The notes below the pieces were generated by a model that saw only the letters and a program-made list of their open reading frames with translations, was not told the DNA's origin and made no database searches. Position numbers and translations under genes: made by a program. Below are positions 35,508-46,432 of a stretch of DNA of 64,000 bases, in pieces. The DNA lies in contig OENT01000108.1 of the NCBI GenBank assembly GCA_900239685.1, positions 62,001 to 126,000 of the forward strand, in the 5' to 3' direction. The stretch's first letter is position 1. The number at the start of each line of letters is the position of its first letter. Source of the DNA: Rotaria macrura. Taxonomy: Eukaryota > Rotifera > Eurotatoria > Philodinida > Philodinidae.

Positions 35508-38500
35508 TCAAATTCGTTTAATATTAAATTTCCTTACTCGATGATTTCTATTCTCACTCACATAGAGATTACCCTCTCTATCTAGTGACAAGCCGACTGG
35601 ACGATCGAGTTCTTTTAGTTGAGTTCCGGCAACATTTCCACCAACGAAAACACTCCCCTGTGTTCCTCCTGGAAGCCAACGTATGATTCGATCATTTAAA
35701 CAATCAGCCACATAGACAGTGTCTAACTGATCCACAACGATTCCATATGGATATGACAATTGCAACAGACTACTTCCTTGACCTTGACCACCAGCCACAA
35801 CAATACCTTGTTTCGCACCCTCTCTCCATTTCATCACTCGATGATTGTTAGTATCAGAGACGAAAATTGAATGATCTCGATCGACGAATATGTATGTCGG
35901 CTTGAACAACTGATTGAGATCATTCCCTTGTCCATTTCCACCAGCAACTACTACTCCTCGACTTTCTCCTATACGATATCGTCTAACTTCATGCTTATCC
36001 TCGTCAGCAACATACAGAAATCCACGATCGTCCATTGCCAAACCATGACATCGAACATTTGAAATGATTGTTTCTCTGTTTGCACCTGCTTGACGAGGCC
36101 AACGAACTACTCTTTCATTGTCATAATCGCAAATGAAGAAATGATTTCTTTCCTTATCTAACGTCACATCTCTCGGGCTATTTAACTGCTTAGGACGATT
36201 TACGTGTTCATCTCCACCGATCATAACTGTACCAGCCATTGCACCACGTTTCCATTCCATGATACGATTATTCGAACAGTCTGCAATGTAAACAGTTTGA
36301 TCATCATCAACACACAAACCCCATGGGTTTTTTAGTTGATTGACTGTATTACCTTCGCCATTTCCTCCAGCTACCGTTACACTATCCTGTATCCGTGTCA
36401 GAACCGAATTCAGACTTGCAGTGTATACTAATGGCGCTAAAACAAAAAGCACAATTTCGTGTCACGAATATAGGATCGATGTATATCAATAAAAACCGAT
36501 ATTAGATAATGACAACATCTAATGATTAAACATTCAAATCACTCAAAGAAACTTGATAGTGTTCTTATTCCGGAAAGGTACTTTTTGAAAATAGTCGAAG
36601 ATAATGGAAATCATTACTAACTTCCAATAGAAATAGATCTAGAACCCTAAAGACTTTCTAAAAGACCTTATGAAGAAATCTAGTTCATCAAACATTTTGA
36701 TTCAATTATTTTTCAAACAAATACAGCCCGATGAATTTAATCATCTATTTGAGAAATAATGAAATCGAAATTAAGAATTATGAATGGGATTTCGACGATG
36801 ACATAAGACATTTTTTGAAGAACAAACGATGAACAATATAAGGAACAGATGATGATGTTTGATTGAGTTCAATTTTCAGAAAATCTTTCATTTCTTTAGA
36901 AACTAAATCGAAAATTTTGTTTTCGGATCCGATTTGAATTCAGAAAAAGAATGATTGTCAAGTTTCACTTAATTGAACATTATCATATGGTATTGAACGG
37001 ATTCATCGCAATTATTTTAAAATTCTTCGAGAATACACTTACAATACTGAATCAAACTTTTTCAGCATTTGCTCACCTCGTTTTCAAAATTCACAAATGT
37101 CGGATGTGAAGCATTTCATTTGTCTTTCTATATGGATCATTACCGAAATTTCTACTGAGATATATTTGTTGATCGTTGGAAACATTCAATAAGGGAACAA
37201 TTACAATGAATACTCTTTTTTTAAATTATTTCATTTTCTTTATCGATTCTAGTTTGAAATTTTAATACGGTTATCTTCTATCGAGATCTTGTAAAAGATC
37301 GATCTGTTTTTATTTTCTACACCATAAATATCGAAGAATGACAAATCTTTTTGTTATAATGTTCATCAATCGATTTATGTTTAGAGTAAAGAAAATCTAA
37401 GAAAAAGAATGTTGTGTTTTTCTTTCATTTAAATCGATTCTAAGTTCTAAATGAATACTTTACTATTTTCAAGTTATTGTATTATTCTATGTACAAATGT
37501 TTCTCGTCTTGTTTGAGTAATCGTGATGCACTAAATAGTTGATGTTCATAGAGTAGTCGAATTTATTGTGTATTCGTTCATGGTTCGATTATTCATTTCT
37601 AAAATACTGTCGGAAGAATGCGAATTTAAAAATACTCATATTGAATGAATGTCATCGAGACCTTTTTATATTTTTCTTGAATAACTTTTTTAAGATACAG
37701 TAAAGTTTCGAAAATATTTTCTATTTTGTGCGATAAGCGATAAATGTATTATTTATTCGTATCTTTCTTTAGTTGAAATAGTCATAATTTTGAAGTATTG
37801 TATCCAAATGAATAAGGTTCCTGTTTTCTATTTGTCAGAAAAGAAGCTTCTATGGAGAATGAAGAAAAACCTTCTACTTTAATAGAGTATGTTACAAAAA
37901 TCAAATTTCTGTGAAATCAGGACACTATCGATATGAACGGAAAACTATGCAATTATGAAAATTAATCTGTGAGATCATTGTTCCTGACAAATTTTTAGGA
38001 GAGACTAAATACATAAGGTCACATATAATCCGAAAGTTTCGTTAATTTAAATTGTCTATCGTAAAACTCACTCCTTAAATGAAAGCAGTCGTGTGCAAAT
38101 GATTGTTGTGTGGCATGCTACGTAAAAGCGTTAGTTTCGATTAATATTTTATTGTTATCTCTTTGAAACGTTTTTAATAGAGGTTCAATATGTACCAAAT
38201 GCATACAATACAAGGAAAAGTGTAAGAATATACAAATTTTTAATACTTAACAATAACACTGACCATCTCCAAAAAATTATAGCTAGCTAAATACTAGGTT
38301 TCTACCCTTCACTTCTATGCTGTCTAAAATGTGAAAGATGTTTAGAAAGTTCATCCCTAAACAGCGAGTGAAATATTTTACATCAATTGATGAAACAGAA
38401 AAGAAAGATTAAATGACCGATGGTATTTGGTAGATTTCTTGGGGAATTTCATTTTTTTTCGTGTCTCTAATTATTAAACATACTTACAGTTCTGTCGTTC

Positions 38501-39043
38501 GTCTGTCATTCCTCGGATATAGATGAGCTGATTCCATTTAATTTGATCATTATTAATAATGATGCTTTTAGTTATATCATTTCGCACAAATTGTTTAAGT
38601 GCTTGATCAAGTACATTGATTTTGCGTGTCAGTCGATCAATATCATTTTCAACAAAATTTTCTTCTTCTCGACGAGTGCGGATTTCTTGTGTGATCGGTT
38701 CAAGTTGTTTTCTAATTGCTATTCTATGCTTATCAACTAGTTCGCTAAGCTCACGCTGAGCTTTTTCTGCAGCTTTTTCGACTTTGCTAATTGTTGTTTT
38801 CTTCCATTGTTCAATGCGACCGAATATATCCAATGAAAAATGATTTGATTTTTCTAATTTTTGTATTTGATCAAGAAGTTCATCATGTGATCTAATTATG
38901 TCATCGTCGAATTTGATCGCTAGCTGTTGTTCATGTTGTCTGAAATCCTTCGGACAATAGTATCTTTTACATCCAGTACAACAGTATTTTGCCGAATTTT
39001 TATTACAGGTTGAGCATAAACTTGAATCAGTCGATGTTTCCAT
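35508..39043 (-). CDS. B-box, coiled-coil and NHL-propeller (TRIM-like) protein, two exons, 494 aa
   Basis: Exon 1 (39043-38488) starts with ATG in good context. It encodes a B-box-like zinc finger at residues 10-37 (CSTCNKNSAKYCCTGCKRYY, then CPKDFRQH), followed by a helical coiled coil to about residue 165. Exon 2 (36436-35508) encodes six NHL repeats, for example NPWGLCVDDDQTVYIADCSN, CHGLAMDDRGFLYVADEDKH and RPVGLSLDREGNLYVSENRN, which should form a six-bladed propeller for protein or RNA binding. The donor of exon 1 is GTAAGTATG and the acceptor of exon 2 is TTTTTGTTTTAG; phases agree (AAC T/CG CCA). The join spans a 2051-base intron. B-box plus coiled coil plus NHL is the layout of TRIM2/3/71-type proteins, but no RING finger is present, so ubiquitin-ligase activity is not expected. 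The apparent Met-Leu-Phe-Val start of the NHL frame is intronic. The two halves are certain; the join is likely. Confidence 0.8.
36437..38487 (-). other. Probable 2051-base intron of the B-box/NHL gene
   Basis: AT-rich, no open frame, no terminal repeats noticed. If the join is wrong, this is the space between two separate genes. Confidence 0.6.
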
Positions 39044-39785
39044 TTTTCATAGAATCAAATCACGAGATTTATGTATTAAATTATGAGAACATGCGAGAAA
39101 AGTTCGATCTAAAATGAATTTGTACATCTTAATATCAAAGTATTTTTGAAAATTTCCACGTATATTTTTATCGAGAATCTCTTAATCCTATAATGAACTA
39201 TATAAAGAAAATAAGTTAAAAAGTGAGTGAATCCACGAATAAATGAAAAGTCAACGAAAAATTCTTTAGCATCTCTTTTCTCGATCGACTTTATTCTTTG
39301 TTAAGGAAAAAAATATATTGTCGCATATTCATGTTTCCAGAAAATACTAATTAACAGCCATTATTGTAAATGAATAATCATCATAAACAAAAATAAAGAG
39401 AAATATAATCATAATTATCTGAAAGCGGTTCAAATTTTCAATAATCCTATATGCTTATACTTTCGTTTGCATCTATTTCCATCCATACGCCAATATCCTT
39501 CGAAAAAACACATTCTATATTGTGATGGTAATTACAATTTTCTATCATCGCATATTTTCATAAATTATGTTCACGTGATTTCCTGAGGAATAATTCACGT
39601 TTTTTACAGATAGTCTTGTTTGACAAACGCTGAAAAAATGAATTTCTTCGACTCGTAAAATTTAGAGGACTACAAATATAAAGCATCATGAAAGCATTCA
39701 ATTAGTTGTGTAAAAATTGATTTCTATGCAGATTATGTGCCTTGAATAAAGAAAAAATATTCAATAGTAAAATATTTATCCTTCA
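39044..39785. other. Spacer upstream of the B-box gene, no gene seen
   Basis: Likely contains the promoter of the minus-strand B-box gene. No TATA box is evident and nothing else is supported. Confidence 0.4.
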
Positions 39786-39841
39786 ATGTTTATCAAACAA
39801 CTAAATCTATGCTTTATTGTTAAATTACTCTACAGTTTAAA

Positions 39842-40117
39842 TATGAAAAACAAGAGAAACAATAAATATGGTAGCAAACTCCAATCACTATCAAAATGTA
39901 CAATCACTTCTATAAAAGATGATTATTATTGTAAAGATGATATGAAGAAAGCTGAAAAAGTGATGAATTTTAATATGCAACAATAGAAGATTTGCTTTCT
40001 TTATTAGAACGATTTTTCCATAAACAAATGCAAACTATAATACAAGAATTCGAAATGACGAGAGATTTCAAGCACTATCGTAGTATGTTCCAGCTTTTTC
40101 ATCAAATCATTTCTTAA
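39842..40117 (+). pseudogene. Small Lys-rich helical protein gene with one frameshift
   Basis: Starting at the ATG at 39842, a frame reads MKNKRNNKYGSK, then KDDYYCKDDMKKAEKVMNF, and stops at 39984. In the next frame, from about 39975, coding sequence continues as TIEDLLSLLERFFHKQMQT, then EFEMTRDFKHYRSMFQLF, to a stop at 40117. The two halves look like one protein broken by a single-base shift. A 28-base GT-AG segment could be read at the junction, but it is too short for a normal intron and does not restore the frame. It may be a recent pseudogene or an assembly error. Family not recognised. Confidence 0.35.
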
Positions 40118-42779
40118 ACTAGGGAAAATTTTACAAAGTTGCATTGATCACGATAAAAATAGATAAGTCTATAGCATCGTCCTTATGAAAGTGTTTTCAT
40201 GTAACTCGATTCGGTTTTTCGAATATAATCAGAATCAGAACTACAGTCTGTATAGGTGGTAGTTGGTGACCTAGATGAAAAGTAGTCAAATGTTTTTATT
40301 TATTGAATGATTCTAATTGGATTTGGTACTAAAGATTAAAAAGACTTTTTGGAACATGTCACAACTACAATTTAAAATTATACAACAAACATCTGTTGCA
40401 TGTCTCGATTTCTACCGCTTGAAACGAGTTTTTTAGCAAACAGAATTTTGAACGTGTTGGATGAATGTATTCTATTTTGAATGCAAGTGGTAAGTATTAA
40501 TGGTAATAGCTTTTTTCATTGATTCTAGTTTCGAATTAATTACAAATATTTATAATGGGATTCAGGTATGGGAGTTGAAGCCAAGTTAAAAGGCTATATC
40601 AATTCTTGATAATAAACGCAGGACTTTTTAAAAACTAATTTAATTTTGTTTGTAGCTTCATATTGACTTAGAGTATGCCTTGATAGATGTGGAAAATAAA
40701 TACATAATAAGTATAGAACTTATCATTTATGCAAATCAACTCATTGCGATCAATTATAATAGACGAATATAATAGGCAACTGTTTCTGATGAAGACTAAT
40801 AATGCTTTACTCTTTTTTTTTTTGTTATTTGCTTTGCTATACTGAGTCTCATTGCTGTGCAGGGAAACAATAAAAATGAAATCATACAGAAGTAATATAT
40901 GAGAGTAAGTACAGGAAACATTGTTAAAGATCACGCAGAGAATTTTTCTAGTCGCGAACGTAGAATGCATATAAAGGACGATAAAATAATCAAAAACCGA
41001 AGCCTAGTTCAAAAACATGAATGCAACGCTCATAAAACAATCGACTTTCACACTAATTCAAACTAACACTTGGCGCTCTAAGAGCTGCAATAAGCATTTC
41101 TTTTCGGATTGATCAATAAAAAAATCACTGATTATAACGAAGGTCTACAATATCTAGACAGTAATGATATTTTCGATTTCTACAGTTTCTTACTGATGAT
41201 ACACATTTTTAATGTCACAAAACAGCACTGATCGGGTTAGAATTGTTTTTAAAAAATATTTCTTTGTTTAGAGAAGATATTATTTTGTCACCTAGTTCTA
41301 TATCTTGTGATGTACCATTTATTGGCACAGTTTTTACTTGTAACATCTAAATTCAAAAGGATAAAACATAGTGATTGAGAGTACGATGAAGGAACAAGAT
41401 AAAGTATAACCCATATTGTGAAATTGTTTTCTTTTATGTACTCCGAACAACCTGCAGATTAAGCTAACCTAGGTAGAGAATAGTGGTATGTCGTTAGCTC
41501 TGATCGGTTTATAAATTATTCCTTCCTAGATGAGCTATTATCTCGATACTTTATTTGAAGCATGAATTTCAATAAATTTCATGAGAAAATGTAAAAGAAT
41601 AATTCATAATGTAATAGAGACATAGAAGTAGTATACAAATTTACGAAAATGGATGTGGTACTTTGAAGAAATAATCGCTATTATTAGAATCAATTTAAGT
41701 TGATTGACTTTAGTTTTCTAAGAGAAACAAAAAGTTAGAAAATTTTCAGTACAGTTATAAATCAATGGGACTTGGTTTGCGTATTTTTATTGAATCTGTA
41801 CACTCATCTAAGCATCTGAGGACGGAATAACGTTTCGATGAATAAAACAGGGACAACTACATTCTACTATGGCAACACCATTTATTTAACATTTAAATTG
41901 AATGAAACAAAACAACAGTATGTGTCGCACTGTTTTTCTGTTATATCAAGTGCTAATGAACCACGTGATACTGAATGTTCAGTTTAAGTTTTTCTATTCA
42001 ACAAATAATTCTGGTAAACTTAAGTTTGAATTATAGTAAATTACTAAGTATTAATGATATTTAATTCAGATGTTTTCTGCAGTTTGATAAAGACTTTGCA
42101 TAGCATTGGTCTCATCTATTCAAGCGACAGCTACAGTTCAATGTTTGATCAATTCAAATAACAATTTTCTTTCTATTGACAATAATGGAAAAAAAATAGT
42201 AGTGACCAGTCTGACTAAACGATTCAAAAGGCTTCACTCTTGAATGATTATTAAAAAGATCTTGTTGAGTCCGTAGAGCAATAAGAAGAAAGTTGAAATT
42301 CAATGATATTTTCTCAATAATCTGCTATAGCTGATGAAACGATCGCGGTTATATTTTAGTGGGTATCTCTAAATGCACTGTGTGAACACTTTTTTCAAAA
42401 CGATCCTACTCTAATATATGCATATATAATAGGTTCTACTAAATGCTTTACTCCGGGATTGCTTTGATATTAAAGGAAAAACATTCAGCATTCAGATTAG
42501 TAATATACCAGTTGCGTTTTCCACATTTCTAATATGGTAAATCTGCGTATCCCACCCGCTTTGGCTTCGGTCTACTCTACGCTTTATCTTTGTTTATGCA
42601 AACTAAAGATGACGCCGCTTGATGTCTCCAAAATCATAGAGAAAATACATAATACTCCTATCTCATGGACTAGTTCGATTCTTTTTTCGTGAAGTCATCG
42701 CTTTAATTGAAAGAAATTTTGAGGACCTGAAAAGTGCATCATTGGATTCATTGTATACATATGATGACATGCATGAGTG
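40118..42779. other. AT-rich spacer, no firm gene
   Basis: A 43-codon minus-strand frame at 41215-41346 (MLQVKTVPINGTSQDIELGD, then KIISSLNKE) starts with ATG directly after TTGAATTTAG. It could be an isolated exon, but nothing nearby joins to it. Near 42555 a stretch reading CTTTGGCTTCGGTCT resembles the inner inverted repeats described at 42909-43050. Confidence 0.3.
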
Positions 42780-42908
42780 TGGGCTCTGCGGCTAAGGGAA
42801 ATGCATTAGTTAAGGGAAAACATGAACACCATGATGGAGGCATGTATAAAGAAAAGGGGTTGGGTACAACTCATTAAAATGTAAATCACAACAGGGGATT
42901 TCGGCTGG

Positions 42909-43050
42909 ATAATGATATCGGCCAAAGCCGAAGCAGAAGACCAACGTTTTCTAATGCATTGATTCGTTAGAATAGATGTCTCCAGATGTTACATTTTTAA
43001 ACAGTTAATCAAGAACTTCGGTCTTCTGCTTCGGTCGAGTATTATTACCC
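42909..43050. repeat. Inner inverted-repeat pair
   Basis: The left arm near 42909-42950 contains GCCGAAGCAGAAGACC and the right arm near 43018-43050 contains GGTCTTCTGCTTCGGTC, its reverse complement apart from edges. The arms span about 35-40 bases each. The unit may be a small hairpin element inside the larger one. Confidence 0.5.
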
Positions 43051-43099
43051 TTTGTGACTCATGTAGAAGCAGTAAAGGTATGCGTGCTTTAAAAATTAA

Positions 43100-43269
43100 C
43101 ACTGGCGGATCCACCATAGCGGCCATGGCACCCCCTTACGGAATTTCGTTTTGCGATTTACCCAAGCAGAAATGACATAGAAACGAGTCGTACTGCCTCA
43201 AACAGGCGGCGTAAACCGTTTTTTTACCATGAACGCCACCTTCTTACTGATTTTCTGGATCCGCCACTG
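43100..43269. mobile_element. hAT-type miniature element (MITE), 170 bp
   Basis: The ends are CACTGGCGGATCCA and, as reverse complement, CAGTGGCGGATCCA. The latter is a classic hAT-superfamily terminus. The flanks are AAAATTAA (43092-43099) and AAAGTTAA (43270-43277), an 8-bp target duplication with one change, as hAT transposases make. There is no coding capacity, so movement depended on a transposase elsewhere. Confidence 0.8.
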
Positions 43270-43692
43270 AAAGTTAAGTAAGTACCTTAATCAAAAGAAA
43301 ATTAGGAAGGCTGCTTAAGTTTTATGAACAGTGTGCTAGTTTATACTTTGCAGAACAAACCAAAGTACCTTGAGGATACATGTACGAAAAAAAAATGCAG
43401 TTTATTAATTTTTTCCGATTCTTCAAAAGTGACTCGTCATTTTCTCATGTTTCTTTGATTTTTAAATGGAGTCACCACGCAGCCTACTCAAATAATCCAA
43501 CATCCGTCACTAATTCGTACTCGTTATTGATTAGAGATGCTATGACTGTTTCTACATGTGTCGCAAATCACACTATTGTGATTTCCATTTGAATAATTTG
43601 TACTCAATCTCTTTTCTCTATGTGTGCCTCCATCATGGCGTCCATGTTTTCCCTTAACTCGTGTATTCCCTTAGACCGAGGCCCCCCAAATG

Positions 43693-44275
43693 TGTCATTT
43701 GCATAATTTTGTGAAATACTACAAAGTTGTCGAATAAAATTAGCTTAATATTAATAATAAATAACTTATTAGAACTCAATAATAATACGTAACAAAGAAA
43801 GTATGACTAACCTTTCTTGACTAATCTGGATGGCTACGTATTAGTTCTTAACTTAATTTGATTTTAATACTATCGGCTAACTCATGCAAAAAATGGCGAC
43901 TGGTTGCAATAGAATAAGTAACTAACTCCCATATTCAACTTTCCATTTTGTTGCTTCTGATGACATGAATGCTGTGACAAGCGACCACTGAAGGAAGTAA
44001 ACGACAAAGATAAATCCAATGACTCATGTTTTTATGTCATGAAAAAGGTGTTCGAAATAGAAGAGAAAAGAAAACCGGCGGTTCGCCTCGACTACCGAAG
44101 ATAATGAAAACGCTATTACTCGGAAGAAAAAATTTTGGATGAATGATTAATTCAAATTCAAATGATTCATTGAGAATGTAAATCCAATCACAGTATTATG
44201 ATAAAGATCAAAGTCATATAGCCTTTTCCACGCTAGAAAAATAATAAGGATTAATTTCGAATTAAATATACGTGC
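43693..44275. other. Spacer, no gene seen
   Basis: AT-rich sequence between two transposon copies. No supported feature. Confidence 0.4.
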
Positions 44276-44595
44276 GTCTACACTTATCAGTTTAATTCAT
44301 CAATCAAAATTGAGAAGTGGCCACTATGATATAGCCGGAGCGAACAATTGTTGCACGCGTTCATGAAAAATTGTCACTTCTATCTTTCTTCAGTTCATTT
44401 ACCGTGTTGAGAAGATCTATCTGTCGATAATATACAGTGACTTTATCGAGGTATATACATTATTCTAATTAGTCGATCAAGTTCTCTCTCGATTGATGCA
44501 TTAAATTTAATATGACTCTGAAACCGCACTAAAAGTGAATTAAATTTTCGATCAACCATGTTTCTTGATGCGGCATTAAATTTTCTAGTGTAGAC
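44276..44595. mobile_element. Candidate miniature element with GTCTACACT ends
   Basis: GTCTACACT at 44276-44284 is mirrored by AGTGTAGAC at 44587-44595, and the similarity continues more loosely inward (TTTAAT and ATCAA blocks). A third terminus, GTCTACACTACAGAATTCATG, starts near 44633 in the same orientation as the left end and also resembles its subterminal sequence. No target duplication is obvious. The unit is 320 bases without coding capacity. Confidence 0.45.
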
Positions 44596-45548
44596 AAGAA
44601 CTAAGATGGCATTGAAGATGTAATTAGGTCATGTCTACACTACAGAATTCATGTATCGATTAAAATCGAGATAGACCCCTCAAAACGTAGTCTTAGTACA
44701 TAATTGTAACACACTGTAAGATGATGAAATGTCACTTCTCTCGTTTCTTATTCATAAATACGAGACTAATGAAAAATATTAATCGAATCAGTTACATAAT
44801 TTTAACTGATCTTCTGATTTCGTGTTTACATTTTCTATTTATGAATGCTGCGTGTGCGTATGTGTGGACGTGACTATAAATATGGCTGTGAACATGGGAT
44901 GATGTCGGAGAAAGTCTTAACAGATTATAGCTAGAGTCAAAGCCATAATAGACACAAGACTATAAAAATTTACATCAATAATGATATTCACAAACTCACC
45001 CTCACCCATATTCACAGAGATGGATGTCGAATTCCTTGTTGTTGGCACTGAGTGATCACCCCAAGTGCCCCTAGCTTAAGTTTGCAACTGCATGTCGACG
45101 CTGACACCCACAACTTTCTTTTGATTATGACAATTAAACATAGATGAAGATGTAAAAATGACTCATGGAATCGACGACAGGTTTATTGTGACATTCTTGC
45201 ATCCACCCAATACAAAGCAACTTTCAAGATATACATTCCATTGATTACATGTGTTTAGTGTCTTCGTGGAAACTCAGCCAAGTATGAGCTTAAATTATAC
45301 TTGACATATAGACGGGATGTCATTGGCCCATGCTTTGTGACACCCACCGGCTAATATCTAATTTATCTACTACATCTCCAAAGACTCCAAGAACTCCAAT
45401 ATATCTTATACCTCTGTAGTTCTTATATCTCTAATATCTGTCTTGCTGATACTTAATTGAGTTTCCACAGATACTCTTAAAAGACATCATGTGATTTCAT
45501 TTCCATGTACTTTTCATGATAAAATACACATTTTAAGCCCAAAACAAT
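44596..45548. other. Spacer, no gene seen
   Basis: Apart from the extra GTCTACACT terminus near 44633, nothing is supported here. Confidence 0.4.
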
Positions 45549-45558
45549 ATCTAAATAA

Positions 45559-45780
45559 GAATTGCATTCACCCGATGGAACGCTTAAAAATGAATTTTCG
45601 CTAAACGTCAGTGGTATTACTGTATGTATGGACTATGCGCGCCAGTTTTGGGTGCAGGATTTCTTAGGGCGATTGCAAACTTTTCCCGTATATACTTCAA
45701 CAGCATGTGCATCAACAGATACGGATATTGATCGAATAAATTTTTGCTGTAATTTGTTACGTGAAACGAAAGTAGATTGA
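45559..45780 (+). pseudogene. Isolated exon-like fragment with beta-propeller flavour
   Basis: The frame reads HSPDGTLKNEFSLNVSG, then ARQFWVQDFLGRLQTF, and ends ETKVD with a stop. SPDG followed by a short strand and a FWVQDFLG strand resembles one blade of an NHL or SMP-30-type propeller, but one blade is not diagnostic. There is no ATG at the start; an AG at 45558 could be an acceptor. No upstream exon was found. It is probably a relic or a detached last exon. Confidence 0.3.
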
Positions 45781-46432
45781 CTGGACAATTTAGTCATTCT
45801 ATCCGATTGGTGCTGTCCTTATAAAAACGTAGCGGATACAGTCTTGGTTTTTCATCATGTCTTTCCTTTTCAACGGTCATTCTGCTTTCTAATCAGAATA
45901 TGTCATGTCCCACTAGATACTCTTTTCAAAACATTCAAACAACTAATGATAACTCTAAATCATTGTAATGATACCATTCGAGATCGATTTTGACATTTCA
46001 CTTTATGATGAAATGAGACTAAGAGATTATCTTTTAGTCTACAGATAAGTGATAGTTTATCAATAAAATAATGATTAAACAAAGTTTGAAAAAAGAGCGA
46101 CACAAGTTCGTTGAAGTTGATTTGAAGTTACTACCTATTTTAGCATTATATCTCATCAATACAGCGAGAATCTTTATCGCTAATCAGTGCAATCTATCCA
46201 GCATAAGTAGTTAACCATGTGTAGCACAAAAACCAACTCGAGTTCTAGCAACATAACTAATTTTCATCTATCGTTTGAAATTTTATTTTTCAACAGCTGG
46301 ATAGATTATTAGGAAATAAGATTTGGTCCCATAACCAAGAGGAACTAATGTGGGCCGAAGAGTCGTGCATGATTTTAATGTTGAGAAATAGTAATAAATT
46401 TGACAACGCTTTTAGAGAATATATGTCAATAA

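Larger units (their letters stand above)
42780..43692. mobile_element. Inverted-repeat element hosting further insertions
   Basis: About 120 bases at the left (42780-42902) match the reverse complement of the right (43563-43692) at roughly 75-80 %. Shared blocks include CTAAGGGAA, GTTAAGGGAAAACATG, CATGATGGAGGCA and AAATCACAA. The centre holds a 170-bp hAT-type miniature element and a second pair of inverted repeats. No transposase is visible. The low arm identity marks this as the oldest layer. Superfamily unknown. Confidence 0.6.

Noticed and set aside
36437-36452. Start of the NHL protein at an apparent MLFVLAPLV signal peptide
   Set aside because: The first five codons are the T-rich tract and AG of a splice acceptor. 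The phase matches the upstream B-box exon instead.
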